DNA of 64,000 bases from Pseudoalteromonas carrageenovora IAM 12662 (GTDB taxonomy: Bacteria; Pseudomonadota; Gammaproteobacteria; Enterobacterales; Alteromonadaceae). Positions 46,287 to 55,329 of the stretch are shown here, one piece after another. The notes under the pieces are model-generated. The model was not told the origin of the DNA. It did not search any database and saw only the letters and a list, made by a program, of their open reading frames with translations. Position 1 is the stretch's first letter, and every line of letters begins with the position of its first letter. Location: assembly GCF_900239935.1 (NCBI RefSeq), contig NZ_LT965928.1:1677154-1741153 (forward strand), read 5' to 3'. The translations under genes were made by a program, and so were the position numbers.

Positions 46287-46622
46287 GTTTTCCAGTATTA
46301 TTTAATTTATTAAGACGCCTATCTAAGGCAAAAATCGAACCAACTATTTAATATAATAATATCAATTAGTTAAAAATAAAATTGACGCTAGTTCACAAAA
46401 AAGGTGCAGACTATCTACAAATTAGTGCAATTAATCTAAGCGCTTACATTTTATTTATAAAGCTATTATAGATATAAATTTACTACAGATGTATGAATAA
46501 GACAGTAATAGGCAAAAAAAATCCCTCTTGCGAGGGATTTTGGGTAACTCAGCGCCATTGGCACTGGGAATGAGGTCGGTACATGGTAAAGCTATTCAAA
46601 TTTATGTGATTAGTAACATAAT
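46287..46622. other. Intergenic region between LysR gene and scoB
   Basis: 336 bp with no supported gene. It holds the scoB terminator (46518-46541) and should hold the LysR promoter in the AT-rich part next to 46286. Nothing else recognised. Confidence 0.5.
46518..46541 (-). terminator. Rho-independent terminator of the liu-sco operon
   Basis: AAAATCCCTC, loop TTGC, GAGGGATTTT. On the minus strand the stem is followed by a run of T (seven A on the plus strand, 46514-46520). It lies ~80 bp after the scoB stop. Confidence 0.85.
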
Positions 46623-47279
46623 TTAAAAAACCATTTCTGGTACTTCACCGTCAACAAGTAATTTACCTGCTGTTTTACTAATTATTTCATCAACTGATAC
46701 GCCAGGAGCACGTTCTAATAAATGAAATGCGCCGTCTTTAACTTCTAATACGGCTAAATCTGTTACTATTTTTTTAACGCAATTAACGCCTGTAAGCGGT
46801 AAATAGCAGTTTTCTAGCAATTTAGAATCACCATGCTTACTTGCATGGGTCATAGTAACAATAATATTCTTTGCCCCAGCGACTAAATCCATTGCGCCCC
46901 CCATGCCTTTAATCAGCTTTTTGGGGATCATCCACGAGGCAATGTTGCCGCTTTGGTCTACTTCAAATGCACCCAGAACGGTTAAGTCTACATGACCACC
47001 CCGTATCATGGCAAAACTATCTGCACTATTAAATATGGCTGCACCTGTTGCAGCTGTCACGGTTTCTTTACCCGCGTTTATCATATCTGCGTCTAGCTCG
47101 GCTTTTGTTGGGTAGGGACCCATACCTAAAAGCCCATTTTCTGACTGTAACATAACTTCAATACCATCAGGTACATAGTTTGCGACGAGTGTCGGAATTC
47201 CTATGCCTAAATTAACGTAGTAGCCATCTTTAAGTTCTTGTGCAACGCGCATTGCAACTTGTTCACGTGATAATGCCAT
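46623..47279 (-). CDS. scoB: 3-oxoacid (succinyl-CoA:acetoacetate) CoA-transferase subunit B
   Basis: 218 residues. Class I CoA-transferase beta subunit with the catalytic glutamate in LQSENGLLGMGP and the N-terminal YYVNLGIGIPTLVANYVP. With ScoA it moves CoA from succinyl-CoA to acetoacetate released by HMG-CoA lyase. It starts 14 bp after scoA with a CAGGAG site and is the last gene of the liu operon. AtoA would be an alternative name; the operon context favours Sco. Confidence 0.92.
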   Translation of the reverse strand: MALSREQVAMRVAQELKDGYYVNLGIGIPTLVANYVPDGIEVMLQSENGLLGMGPYPTKAELDADMINAGKETVTAATGAAIFNSADSFAMIRGGHVDLTVLGAFEVDQSGNIASWMIPKKLIKGMGGAMDLVAGAKNIIVTMTHASKHGDSKLLENCYLPLTGVNCVKKIVTDLAVLEVKDGAFHLLERAPGVSVDEIISKTAGKLLVDGEVPEMVF

Positions 47280-47293
47280 AACTGTGCTCCTGC

Positions 47294-47992
47294 TTAATCT
47301 CGTGTTGTTACACGTTCAATGCGTTTTTCAAAGTTACCTTTAATAACGCGATTTACAAAAATACCTGGGGTATGAATTTGGCTTGGCTCAAGCTCACCGG
47401 GTTCTACAATTTCCTCTACTTCGGCAACGGTAATTTTACCTGCTGTTGCCGCCATAGGGTTAAAGTTCATAGCGGTGTGTCTAAATACTAAATTACCAAA
47501 GCGGTCGGCTTTCCACGCTTTTACAATGGCAAACTCACCCGTTATAGACTCTTCTAAAATATAAGGGCGACCGTTAAATTCTTTTACCTCTTTACCCTCA
47601 GCAACAGGCGTACCGTAACCTGTGGCGGTATAAAACGCCGGGATACCCGCACCGCCTGCACGCATTTTTTCAGCAAGCGTGCCTTGTGGGGTAAGCTCTA
47701 CATCTATTTCGCCGCTAAGAAGTTGTTGCTCGAATAGGGCGTTTTCGCCAACGTATGAGGCAATAACTTTTTTTATTTGTTTGTCTTTGAGTAAAATACC
47801 CAACCCAAAGTCATCTACACCGCAGTTATTAGAAACTACCGTTAGCTCTTTGGTTTTCATGTGCTTAATTTGTTTAATTAAGCCCTCAGGAATACCGCAT
47901 AAACCAAAACCACCAGCAATTATGGTATCGCCATCTTTTAAACCTGCCATTGCAGCTTCGTAACTAGAAACCACTTTATCAAAACCGGCCAT
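47294..47992 (-). CDS. scoA: 3-oxoacid (succinyl-CoA:acetoacetate) CoA-transferase subunit A
   Basis: 232 residues. Alpha subunit with the glycine-rich [33 protein letters not shown] and the [21 protein letters not shown] region. A GAGGAG site precedes the ATG. It lies 45 bp after liuE. Together with scoB it links leucine breakdown to acetoacetyl-CoA, which the thiolase at 55330 can split. Confidence 0.92.
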   Translation of the reverse strand: MAGFDKVVSSYEAAMAGLKDGDTIIAGGFGLCGIPEGLIKQIKHMKTKELTVVSNNCGVDDFGLGILLKDKQIKKVIASYVGENALFEQQLLSGEIDVELTPQGTLAEKMRAGGAGIPAFYTATGYGTPVAEGKEVKEFNGRPYILEESITGEFAIVKAWKADRFGNLVFRHTAMNFNPMAATAGKITVAEVEEIVEPGELEPSQIHTPGIFVNRVIKGNFEKRIERVTTRD

Positions 47993-48037
47993 GAGACTCT
48001 CCTCATTGTGTTAACTGCCATTTGGCGAGTCAAACTA

Positions 48038-48940
48038 TTATTTTTGTGTGTTGTGCAGTGCAATTGCCACTTTACTTACAGGGGCTTTACCTAGTGCTTG
48101 CGTAATTTGCCAACCTGCGTTACTTAACCTTTGTAAATCAATTCCGTGCGTTATGCCAAGCCCATTGAGTAAGTAAACCACATCTTCAGTGGCAACATTT
48201 CCTGACGCACCCTTTGCATAAGGGCACCCGCCAAGGCCTGCAACAGCGGCATCAACCGTTGCTATTCCTAAGCTCAGTGCTGCGTAAATATTTGTGAGCG
48301 CTTGGCCATAAGTATCATGAAAGTGAACCGCTAATTTAGTCTTATCTATGTGTTGTAATAATAAAGATAACACCTCGGTAATTTTATTGGCGGTACCAAC
48401 TCCTACGGTATCGCCAAGGCTTACCTCATAACAGCCAAGTGCAAGTAGCTTTTGTGTTACTTCTAGCACTTTTTGTGGCGCTATGTCACCTTCGTATGGG
48501 CAACCAGCAATGCAGCTTACATAACCACGCACGCGTATGTTATTGGCTTTTGCAAACGCCATTACTTCACTAAAGCGTTCAATACTCTCATCAATGCTGC
48601 AGTTTATGTTTTTTTGGCAAAACGATTCGCTTGCAGCAGTAAAAATAGCAAATTCTTTAACACCTGCATCCAGTGCAGCTTGGGCACCTTTTAAATTAGG
48701 CGTAAGGGCGCTTAAATTTACGTGGGGTAAATCAAGCGCTTTTATCACGTCTGCTGAGTCGGCCATTTGTGGCACCCATTTAGGTGATACAAATGCACCT
48801 GCTTCTATATCTTTTAAGCCTGCATCACTGAGTGCATTAATTAAGGTGATTTTATCTTTTGAAGACACCGCTTTTTCGTTTTGCAGACCATCGCGGACAC
48901 CCATTTCTACAATACGCACTTTTTTAGGAAAGGCGGTCAT
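48038..48940 (-). CDS. liuE: Hydroxymethylglutaryl-CoA lyase
   Basis: 300 residues from the ATG at 48940, which overlaps the liuD stop by one base (TAATG). The longer frame to 49021 lies inside liuD and is rejected. HMG-CoA lyase motifs: VRIVEMGVRDGLQNEK, HFHDTYGQALTNIYAAL with metal ligands, and the signature AAVAGLGGCPYAKGASGNV with the catalytic Cys. It splits HMG-CoA to acetyl-CoA and acetoacetate, the last step of the leucine branch. Confidence 0.95.
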   Translation of the reverse strand: MTAFPKKVRIVEMGVRDGLQNEKAVSSKDKITLINALSDAGLKDIEAGAFVSPKWVPQMADSADVIKALDLPHVNLSALTPNLKGAQAALDAGVKEFAIFTAASESFCQKNINCSIDESIERFSEVMAFAKANNIRVRGYVSCIAGCPYEGDIAPQKVLEVTQKLLALGCYEVSLGDTVGVGTANKITEVLSLLLQHIDKTKLAVHFHDTYGQALTNIYAALSLGIATVDAAVAGLGGCPYAKGASGNVATEDVVYLLNGLGITHGIDLQRLSNAGWQITQALGKAPVSKVAIALHNTQK

Positions 48941-50931
48941 TACGATGCCTCCTGCGCCGTGGTATCTTCTACAATTGCAAGTAGGGCACCATGGGTTACA
49001 AGTTCGCCCTCGGCAAAACAATAACTTTGTAAAATACCATCGTGTGGAGCGCTCAGCGTGTATTCCATTTTCATGGCTTCAATAATAACAACCGCATCGC
49101 CTTTAGTAATGGTGCTACCTACATCAGCTAAATGTTTAACTACTGTGCCATTAAGTGGCGCAGCAAGTGGCAATGCGTCATTTTCGTGGCTGCTAATGTA
49201 ATGTTTAGTATTTAGAGCAAGCTTGATTTGCAGCGCAGCAAACATCACGCTAATACTGTTATCAACGTGGCTTACGTGGGCGGTAAATTTTTCGCCATTA
49301 ATAAACACGCTGCATACGTTTTGGATTATTTCACCGGTAACCTCAAACGGTTTTTCATTATGGTTAATGACATAACCCGTTTTAGTTTTAACGGCGTTTA
49401 TAGGTAAATCTGTAAATGGAACATCCACTTTTTGCGGTGCATTAAGCGTAAAACCACTTAATTGTTGCCAAGGGCTTGAACTTTGAACAGCTGCGTTTTT
49501 AGCGCTAAGCGATTCAAGGTAGGTAAAGGCTGCAATTACGTGTGCTTTTTCAAGTGCGATACTATCTATACTCACCAATGCATCACCTTGCTCAGCAATA
49601 AAGTGGGTACTTGGCGCACCTTGAGCAAACGTAGGGTGGCTTGCTAAGTTATGTAAAAAGCCAATGTTAGTGCTAAAACCCGCTAAGTGAAATTGCTCAA
49701 GTGCATGGCGTAAACGCGATAATGCTTGCTCTCGGTTATCATCATGCACAATCAGTTTTGCAATCATAGGGTCGTAAAACGGGCTTATTTCATCGCCTTG
49801 TGCAATACCGGTATCAATACGTACAAACTCACTGTTAAGTGGTGTGCTTAACGCTTCTATTGTGCCCGAGCAGGGAATAAAGTCGTTACTTGGATCTTCT
49901 GCATAAATACGCGCTTCAAAACTATGACCCTGTAATTGAATATCACTTTGTGTTAATGGCAGCGTTTGCCCAGCGGCAATATTAATTTGCCAATTAACTA
50001 AATCTACACCAGTTACCATTTCTGTCACAGGGTGTTCTACTTGCAGGCGCGTGTTCATTTCCATAAAGAAAAACTCATCACCGCACAGCAAAAACTCAAC
50101 GGTTCCTGCACCTCTGTAATTTATTGCCAGGGCACAGCGTACTGCGGCTTCACCCATTTCTTTACGTAGTTCATCGCTTAAACCAGGCGCTGGCGCTTCT
50201 TCAATAACTTTTTGATGACGGCGCTGCAGGGAACAATCCCGATCACCTAAATAAACACAGTTACCGTGGTTATCGGCAAATACCTGTACTTCAACATGGC
50301 GAGGCTGGTTAACGTAGCGCTCAAGCAGTACTAAGTCGTTACCAAAACCGGCTATTGCTTCACGCTGTGCGCCCTCAAGTGCAGTTATAAAATCGTTAGC
50401 TTGCTCAACAACGCGCATGCCTTTACCGCCGCCACCAAAGGCCGCTTTAATAAGCACGGGATAGCCAATTTTTTCAGCCTCAGATTGTAAAAAAGCAGGG
50501 TCTTGATTATCACCATAATACCCAGGCACTAATGGCACATTGGCACCGGCCATTATTTCTTTAGCGCGGGTTTTAGAGCCCATAGCCTCTATGCTGCTTG
50601 CAAGTGGGCCAATAAACGCAATGTTGTTTGCTTCACAGGCTTTAGCAAATTCGCTGTTTTCAGATAAAAATCCATAACCTGGGTGAATACAGTCAGCGCC
50701 TGCATTTTTAGCTACTTGCAAAATTTTATCGGCGACTAGGTATGAGTCTTTACTTGGTGCAGGGCCAATGTGGTAGGCCTCATCAGCCATTTTTACATGT
50801 TGTGCATGTTTGTCGGCGTCAGAATAAACAGCAACTGTCGTTAGGCCCATTTGTTTTGCACTTCGCATTACACGGCATGCAATTTCACCACGGTTGGCAA
50901 TTAATATCTTTTTTAAAGTGTGTGTGTTCAT
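48940..50931 (-). CDS. liuD: Methylcrotonoyl-CoA carboxylase, biotinylated alpha subunit
   Basis: About 663 residues from the ATG at 50931, with an AGGA site; a start at 50952 would overlap liuC. Biotin carboxylase domain: KKILIANRGEIACRVMRSAK, IHPGYGFLSENSEFA, AFGGGGKGMRVV and EMNTRLQVEHPVTE. The C-terminal biotinyl domain carries the target lysine in EAMKMEYTL. With LiuB it carboxylates 3-methylcrotonyl-CoA. It begins 8 bp after liuC. Propionyl-type carboxylases are similar, but the operon fixes the role. Confidence 0.95.
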   Translation of the reverse strand: MNTHTLKKILIANRGEIACRVMRSAKQMGLTTVAVYSDADKHAQHVKMADEAYHIGPAPSKDSYLVADKILQVAKNAGADCIHPGYGFLSENSEFAKACEANNIAFIGPLASSIEAMGSKTRAKEIMAGANVPLVPGYYGDNQDPAFLQSEAEKIGYPVLIKAAFGGGGKGMRVVEQANDFITALEGAQREAIAGFGNDLVLLERYVNQPRHVEVQVFADNHGNCVYLGDRDCSLQRRHQKVIEEAPAPGLSDELRKEMGEAAVRCALAINYRGAGTVEFLLCGDEFFFMEMNTRLQVEHPVTEMVTGVDLVNWQINIAAGQTLPLTQSDIQLQGHSFEARIYAEDPSNDFIPCSGTIEALSTPLNSEFVRIDTGIAQGDEISPFYDPMIAKLIVHDDNREQALSRLRHALEQFHLAGFSTNIGFLHNLASHPTFAQGAPSTHFIAEQGDALVSIDSIALEKAHVIAAFTYLESLSAKNAAVQSSSPWQQLSGFTLNAPQKVDVPFTDLPINAVKTKTGYVINHNEKPFEVTGEIIQNVCSVFINGEKFTAHVSHVDNSISVMFAALQIKLALNTKHYISSHENDALPLAAPLNGTVVKHLADVGSTITKGDAVVIIEAMKMEYTLSAPHDGILQSYCFAEGELVTHGALLAIVEDTTAQEAS

Positions 50932-50939
50932 AGTTAATC

Positions 50940-51710
50940 CTACAGTTGCCAAGCGGGAGGGCGTTTATCAAAAAAGGCACTTAGCCCTTCTTGGCCTTCG
51001 TCCGATACACGAATTTTTGCAATACGTTCGGCCGTGAGCTCAATAAGTTCATCGTTAATTGGCTTATTTGCTACATCATTTATTAATGATTTAGCGGCTT
51101 TTACAGCTACAGGGCCGTTATCGATTAATGTTTGCAGCATGTTATCAAGTGCACAATCTAAATTGCCGGTTACCTGATGAACCAAACCAAGTTGTTTTGC
51201 TGTGTGGGCATCAAACACCTCGGCGGTTAAAAAGTAGCGGCGCGCAGCGCGCTCACCAATTGCTTTAATTACATAGGGGCTAATTACCGCAGGGGTAAGT
51301 CCTAATTTTACTTCACTTAAGCAAAACTGGGCGTCATCTTTACTTAGGGCAATATCGCAACATGCAATTAAGCCCAGAGCGCCGCCAAACGCAGCGCCTT
51401 GTACAGCACATATGGTTGGATGAGGGGAGGTCGCTAACACCTGCATTAATTTAGCGAGCTGCATAGAGTCGGCAAGGTTATCGGCGTAATTGTTATCAGC
51501 CATTGATTTCATCCAGGCTAAATCGGCACCTGCAGAAAAATGCTTTCCTTCAGTTTTTAAAACCAAAGCGCGAATATCGAGCGTATTTGCATGCTCTATG
51601 CACTGAATTAGCTCGTGTATTACTTCACTATTAAATGCGTTACGTTTTTCAACTCGGCTTAAAACAAGTACAGCCACATTAGATTTTGTTATTTGTAGTG
51701 TTACTGACAT
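50940..51710 (-). CDS. liuC: Methylglutaconyl-CoA hydratase
   Basis: 256 residues of the crotonase superfamily. Oxyanion-hole segments are KHFSAGADLAWMKSMAD and GAAFGGALGLIACCDIALS, with SEVKLGLTPAVISPYVIKAI after them. It hydrates 3-methylglutaconyl-CoA to HMG-CoA. It lies between liuB and liuD, the standard liu order, with 12 bp to liuB. Assignment rests on family plus position. Confidence 0.93.
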   Translation of the reverse strand: MSVTLQITKSNVAVLVLSRVEKRNAFNSEVIHELIQCIEHANTLDIRALVLKTEGKHFSAGADLAWMKSMADNNYADNLADSMQLAKLMQVLATSPHPTICAVQGAAFGGALGLIACCDIALSKDDAQFCLSEVKLGLTPAVISPYVIKAIGERAARRYFLTAEVFDAHTAKQLGLVHQVTGNLDCALDNMLQTLIDNGPVAVKAAKSLINDVANKPINDELIELTAERIAKIRVSDEGQEGLSAFFDKRPPAWQL

Positions 51711-51722
51711 TTTTCGCTCCGG

Positions 51723-53330
51723 TTACATTCTAAATACGCCAAACTTAGAGTCTTGCTCTGGTGCATTTTTAGCTGCACTTAAGGCAAGGCCTAATACGTT
51801 ACGAGTATCGGCAGGGTCAATAATGCCATCGTCCCACAAGCGCGCGCTTGCGTAATACGGATGGCCTTGCTCTTCGTATTGATCAATAATTGGCTTTTTA
51901 AAATCGCTAACTTCTTGCTCGCTCATGCTATGGCCTTTACGTGCTAAACCATCTTGCTTAACTTGAGCCATTACACCTGCGGCTTGCTCACCGCCCATTA
52001 CTGAAATACGGGCATTGGGCCACATCCACATCATGGTTGGTTCAAATGCGCGGCCACACATACCGTAGTTACCAGCGCCGTAAGAGCCACCAATTAGCAC
52101 CGTAAATTTTGGCACATCGGCACACGAAACCGCCATCACCATTTTAGCGCCGTGCTTTGCTATGCCTTCAGCTTCGTACTTTTTACCCACCATAAAGCCG
52201 GTAATATTTTGTAAAAACACTAAAGGAATATTGCGCTGTGCACATAGTTGAATAAAGTGCGCGCCTTTTTGCGCTGACTCACTAAATAAAATGCCGTTAT
52301 TAGCCACTATGCCAACAGGGTTACCATAAATGCTGGCAAAACCGGTGACGAGCGTTTCACCAAAGTAACGTTTAAATTCATCAAACGATGAGTCGTCCAC
52401 TGTGCGCGCTATTACTTCACGTACATCAAACGGCTTTTTAAGATCGGTGCCTACAATGCCATAAAGCTCGTTTATATCGTAACGTGGCGGTTTAACATCC
52501 TCTAAAAGAGGGGCTGTAGGGCGCGTGTAATTAATACGCTCAATACATTGGCGCGCAATAGACAGCGCATGCTCGTCATTTTCTGCAAAGTGGTCAGCCA
52601 CCCCCGATGTTTTACAATGCACATCCGCACCGCCTAATTCTTCAGCGCTTACTACTTCACCTGTGGCTGCTTTTACAAGTGGCGGGCCTGCTAAAAATAT
52701 AGTGCCTTGCTCTTTTACAATTATGCTTTCATCGGCCATTGCGGGTACGTAGGCGCCACCTGCGGTACACAAACCCATTACCACAGCAATTTGAGGAATT
52801 CCTTTACCCGACATACGGGCTTGGTTGTAAAAAATACGCCCAAAATGCAATTTATCAGGAAATACATCGTCTTGCTCAGGTAGGTTAGCACCGCCCGAAT
52901 CAACTAAATAAATACATGGTAAGTGGCAGCGCTCAGCGATATCTTGCGCGCGTAAATGCTTTTTAACGGTAAGCGGAAAGTACGTACCGCCCTTTACCGT
53001 GGCATCGTTTGCAATAATCATGCATTCAATGCCTTTAACTCGGCCAATACCGGCAACTACACCCGCACAGGCAATTTCTTGCTCGTACACACCAAAGGCT
53101 GCAAATTGCGAAATTTCTAAAAACGGTGATCCTTCATCTAATAAAGTACTAATGCGGTCGCGTACAAATAATTTACCTCGGCCTTCGTGACGCTCCTTTA
53201 AAGCAGCGCCGCCGCCCAAGCTAATGGTGGCCACTTTGCTTTGTAAATCATCAACTAAAGACGCCATGTTTTTGTGATTTTGCACAAAAGTAGGGTCGTG
53301 TGGATTAACGCTCGATTTTAATATCGTCAT
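51723..53330 (-). CDS. liuB: Methylcrotonoyl-CoA carboxylase, carboxyltransferase beta subunit
   Basis: 535 residues. Carboxyltransferase fold with two crotonase-like halves: [55 protein letters not shown] and [40 protein letters not shown] is the CoA-binding region. It transfers the carboxyl from biotin to 3-methylcrotonyl-CoA. It starts 10 bp after ivd. Confidence 0.96.
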   Translation of the reverse strand: MTILKSSVNPHDPTFVQNHKNMASLVDDLQSKVATISLGGGAALKERHEGRGKLFVRDRISTLLDEGSPFLEISQFAAFGVYEQEIACAGVVAGIGRVKGIECMIIANDATVKGGTYFPLTVKKHLRAQDIAERCHLPCIYLVDSGGANLPEQDDVFPDKLHFGRIFYNQARMSGKGIPQIAVVMGLCTAGGAYVPAMADESIIVKEQGTIFLAGPPLVKAATGEVVSAEELGGADVHCKTSGVADHFAENDEHALSIARQCIERINYTRPTAPLLEDVKPPRYDINELYGIVGTDLKKPFDVREVIARTVDDSSFDEFKRYFGETLVTGFASIYGNPVGIVANNGILFSESAQKGAHFIQLCAQRNIPLVFLQNITGFMVGKKYEAEGIAKHGAKMVMAVSCADVPKFTVLIGGSYGAGNYGMCGRAFEPTMMWMWPNARISVMGGEQAAGVMAQVKQDGLARKGHSMSEQEVSDFKKPIIDQYEEQGHPYYASARLWDDGIIDPADTRNVLGLALSAAKNAPEQDSKFGVFRM

Positions 53331-53340
53331 AATTTAATCC

Positions 53341-54516
53341 TTAACGGCTTTCGGTGAATAGTTCGCGGCCAATTAGCATGCGGCGAATTTCTGATGTACC
53401 AGCGCCAATTTCGTATAATTTGGCATCACGTAGTAAGCGCCCTGTGGCGTATTCGTTTATGTAGCCGTTACCACCTAAAATTTGAATGGCATCTAGCGCC
53501 ATTTTGGTGGCAAGTTCAGCGGCATATAAAATAGCACCAGCGGCATCTTTACGAGTGGTTTCGCCGCGGTCACACGCTTTTGCAACAGTATAAACGTATG
53601 AGCGCGCTGCGTTCATTTGCGTATACATGTCGGCTACTTTGCCTTGAATTAACTGAAATTGACCAATAGGGGTGTCAAACTGTTTACGCTCATGAATATA
53701 CGGCACAACTATATCCATACATGCTTGCATTATGCCAAGGGGGCCTGCAGCAAGTACCACTCGTTCGTAATCTAGGCCGCTCATAAGTACTTTAACGCCT
53801 TCGTTTAAGTTACCTAAAATGTTCTCTTCGGGTACTTCGCAGTTTTCAAACACCAGTTCACAGGTGTTAGAGCCACGCATGCCAAGCTTGTCGAGCTTTT
53901 GCGCGGTAGAGAACCCAGCAAAGCTGCTTTCTACAATAAAAGCGGTAATTCCTTTAGCGCCGGCTTCTAAATCTGTTTTTGCGTAAATAACAAATGTATG
54001 TGCGTCGGGGCCATTGGTGATCCACATTTTATTACCATTTAAAATGTACTTATCACCTTTTTTCTCGGCTTTAAGTTTCATAGATACCACGTCAGAGCCT
54101 GCGTTTGGCTCGCTCATGGCAAGGGCACCAATGTGTTCGCCGCTAATAAGCTTTGGTAGGTATTTTTCTTTTTGTGCTTGGTTACCGTTACGGTTAATTT
54201 GATTTACACACAAGTTTGAATGCGCACCATAACTTAAGCCAATTGAGGCACTAGCTCGGCTAATTTCTTCCATGGCTATTACATGCTCTAAGTAACCTAA
54301 GCCTGCACCGCCAAAGTCTTCAGATACGGTCATGCCTAGTACACCCATTTCGCCCATTTGCGGCCAAAGCTGATTAGGAAACGCGTTATCTATATCGGTT
54401 TGTTCAGCCAGTGGCGCTATTTCTTGGCTTGCAAAGCTATTTACGTGGTCGCGGATCATATCGGCGGTTTCGCCAAGGCCAAAGTTCATCTCTTTATAAA
54501 GTGAAATAGTGCTCAT
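53341..54516 (-). CDS. liuA: Isovaleryl-CoA dehydrogenase
   Basis: 391 residues of the acyl-CoA dehydrogenase family. FAD-binding [20 protein letters not shown] and [14 protein letters not shown]; the catalytic Glu region is near [16 protein letters not shown], consistent with the isovaleryl type, in which the base lies in the middle of the protein. C-terminal [20 protein letters not shown]. It oxidises isovaleryl-CoA to 3-methylcrotonyl-CoA and passes electrons to ETF. Its leader holds the CA-rich motif complementary to the small RNAs. Also called ivd. Confidence 0.94.
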   Translation of the reverse strand: MSTISLYKEMNFGLGETADMIRDHVNSFASQEIAPLAEQTDIDNAFPNQLWPQMGEMGVLGMTVSEDFGGAGLGYLEHVIAMEEISRASASIGLSYGAHSNLCVNQINRNGNQAQKEKYLPKLISGEHIGALAMSEPNAGSDVVSMKLKAEKKGDKYILNGNKMWITNGPDAHTFVIYAKTDLEAGAKGITAFIVESSFAGFSTAQKLDKLGMRGSNTCELVFENCEVPEENILGNLNEGVKVLMSGLDYERVVLAAGPLGIMQACMDIVVPYIHERKQFDTPIGQFQLIQGKVADMYTQMNAARSYVYTVAKACDRGETTRKDAAGAILYAAELATKMALDAIQILGGNGYINEYATGRLLRDAKLYEIGAGTSEIRRMLIGRELFTESR

Positions 54517-54532
54517 GATTCATTCCTGTGTG

Positions 54533-54545
54533 TGTTGTCAGTGTG
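54533..54545 (-). promoter_or_regulatory. CA-rich leader motif of liuA, exact complement of the small-RNA segment
   Basis: On the minus strand CACACTGACAACA lies 17-29 bp before the liuA ATG, just upstream of its AGGAAT ribosome site. It pairs over 13 contiguous bases with UGUUGUCAGUGUG of the three candidate RNAs at 44721-45065. Confidence 0.45.
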
Positions 54546-54564
54546 TTTTTATTATTAAAATAGG

Positions 54565-54999
54565 CTACTCGTCTATTTTATTGAGTGTGTCTCTGCAGCG
54601 GCGCTCCGCTGTCACTAATTCCATAAGCACAACTTTTATGTCGTCCATTTGCTGAGAAAGGTCGGCCTTTTTCTCTGCTATTAAGTCGAGCATAGTCACC
54701 AGCTGTTTAGCGCTTGATTTATCAGCGTCGTACAGTTCAAACAGACGGCCTGTTTCAGCAAGCGTAAAGCCTAAGCGTTTACCGCGTAGTATAAGTTTTA
54801 AGCGAACTTTGTCGCGTTTTGAATAAATACGGGTTTGGCCATTGCGCTCTGGGCTTACTAAGCCTTGGTCTTCGTAAAAACGAATAGAGCGGGTAGTAAT
54901 ATCAAACTCTTTAGCTAAATCGCTAATGCTAAAGGTTTGTTCGTTACTGCCAGGTATGTTGGCTGAACTTGCAAAGTTTGTTTGGTTATCTGGTTTCAT
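54565..54999 (-). CDS. liuR: MerR-family regulator of branched-chain amino acid catabolism
   Basis: 144 residues. The MerR HTH reads FSISDLAKEFDITTRSIRFY and EDQGLVSPERNGQTRIYSKR, followed by a dimerisation coiled coil (residues ~90-130) and no metal-binding cysteine cluster. A short polar N-terminal extension of about 22 residues precedes the HTH. LiuR represses liu and ivd genes in related gammaproteobacteria. It heads the minus-strand operon, and a LiuR-like palindrome lies in its own promoter. Confidence 0.92.
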   Translation of the reverse strand: MKPDNQTNFASSANIPGSNEQTFSISDLAKEFDITTRSIRFYEDQGLVSPERNGQTRIYSKRDKVRLKLILRGKRLGFTLAETGRLFELYDADKSSAKQLVTMLDLIAEKKADLSQQMDDIKVVLMELVTAERRCRDTLNKIDE

Positions 55000-55028
55000 A
55001 GTTGTGTTTACCTCATTCGAATAACTCC

Positions 55029-55062
55029 AATATAAGTGAAGTTTACGTAAAGGTAAAGCTCG
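55029..55062 (-). promoter_or_regulatory. liuR operon promoter with LiuR-like operator A
   Basis: Minus strand: -35 TTTACC, 17-bp spacer, -10 TATATT (55034-55029). The spacer and -35 hold the partial palindrome TTTACCTTTACGTAAA (55057-55042), 16 bp. A MerR-type site between -35 and -10 is the usual arrangement, giving autoregulation. Confidence 0.5.
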
Positions 55063-55214
55063 GTGTGGTATGAAACTATTTATAAAGGAGTGTTGGCGTG
55101 AAATGTTAAATTTAATTATTAATATTCAGTGGCTTATTTTTATTTATGTTGATTAACCGTACTACTGGAAAATAAACCTTACACTTTTAAAACTAAAAAT
55201 TAAGCGTTTTTTAG

Positions 55215-55242
55215 TTGACGTTAGCGTAAACGTTAGTATTGT
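55215..55242 (+). promoter_or_regulatory. Plus-strand ivd-arm promoter with LiuR-like operator B
   Basis: TTGACGTTAGCGTAAA (55215-55230) is an imperfect palindrome (12 of 16 positions symmetric) similar to operator A. TTGACG can serve as -35, with TATTGT (55237-55242) as -10 after 16 bp, ~88 bp before the thiolase start. The rest of 55000-55329 shows no gene I can support. Confidence 0.45.
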
Positions 55243-55329
55243 GTATGGGTATTAAATAATAAATGAATACTAAATTAATAGAGCAAATATTCTAACAACT
55301 ATTTGCATAAAAATACAACGGAGTTAGTT

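Noticed and set aside
48941..49021. N-terminal extension of HMG-CoA lyase
   Set aside because: Lies within the liuD biotinyl domain coding region; the coupled TAATG start at 48940 fits the family.
55103..55156. Leader peptide MLNLIINIQWLIFIYVD, rich in Leu/Ile, upstream of the branched-chain amino acid arm
   Set aside because: It lies upstream of the likely promoter at 55215, its ribosome-site spacing is long, and Leu/Ile-rich frames are expected by chance in such AT-rich DNA. No attenuator hairpin follows.
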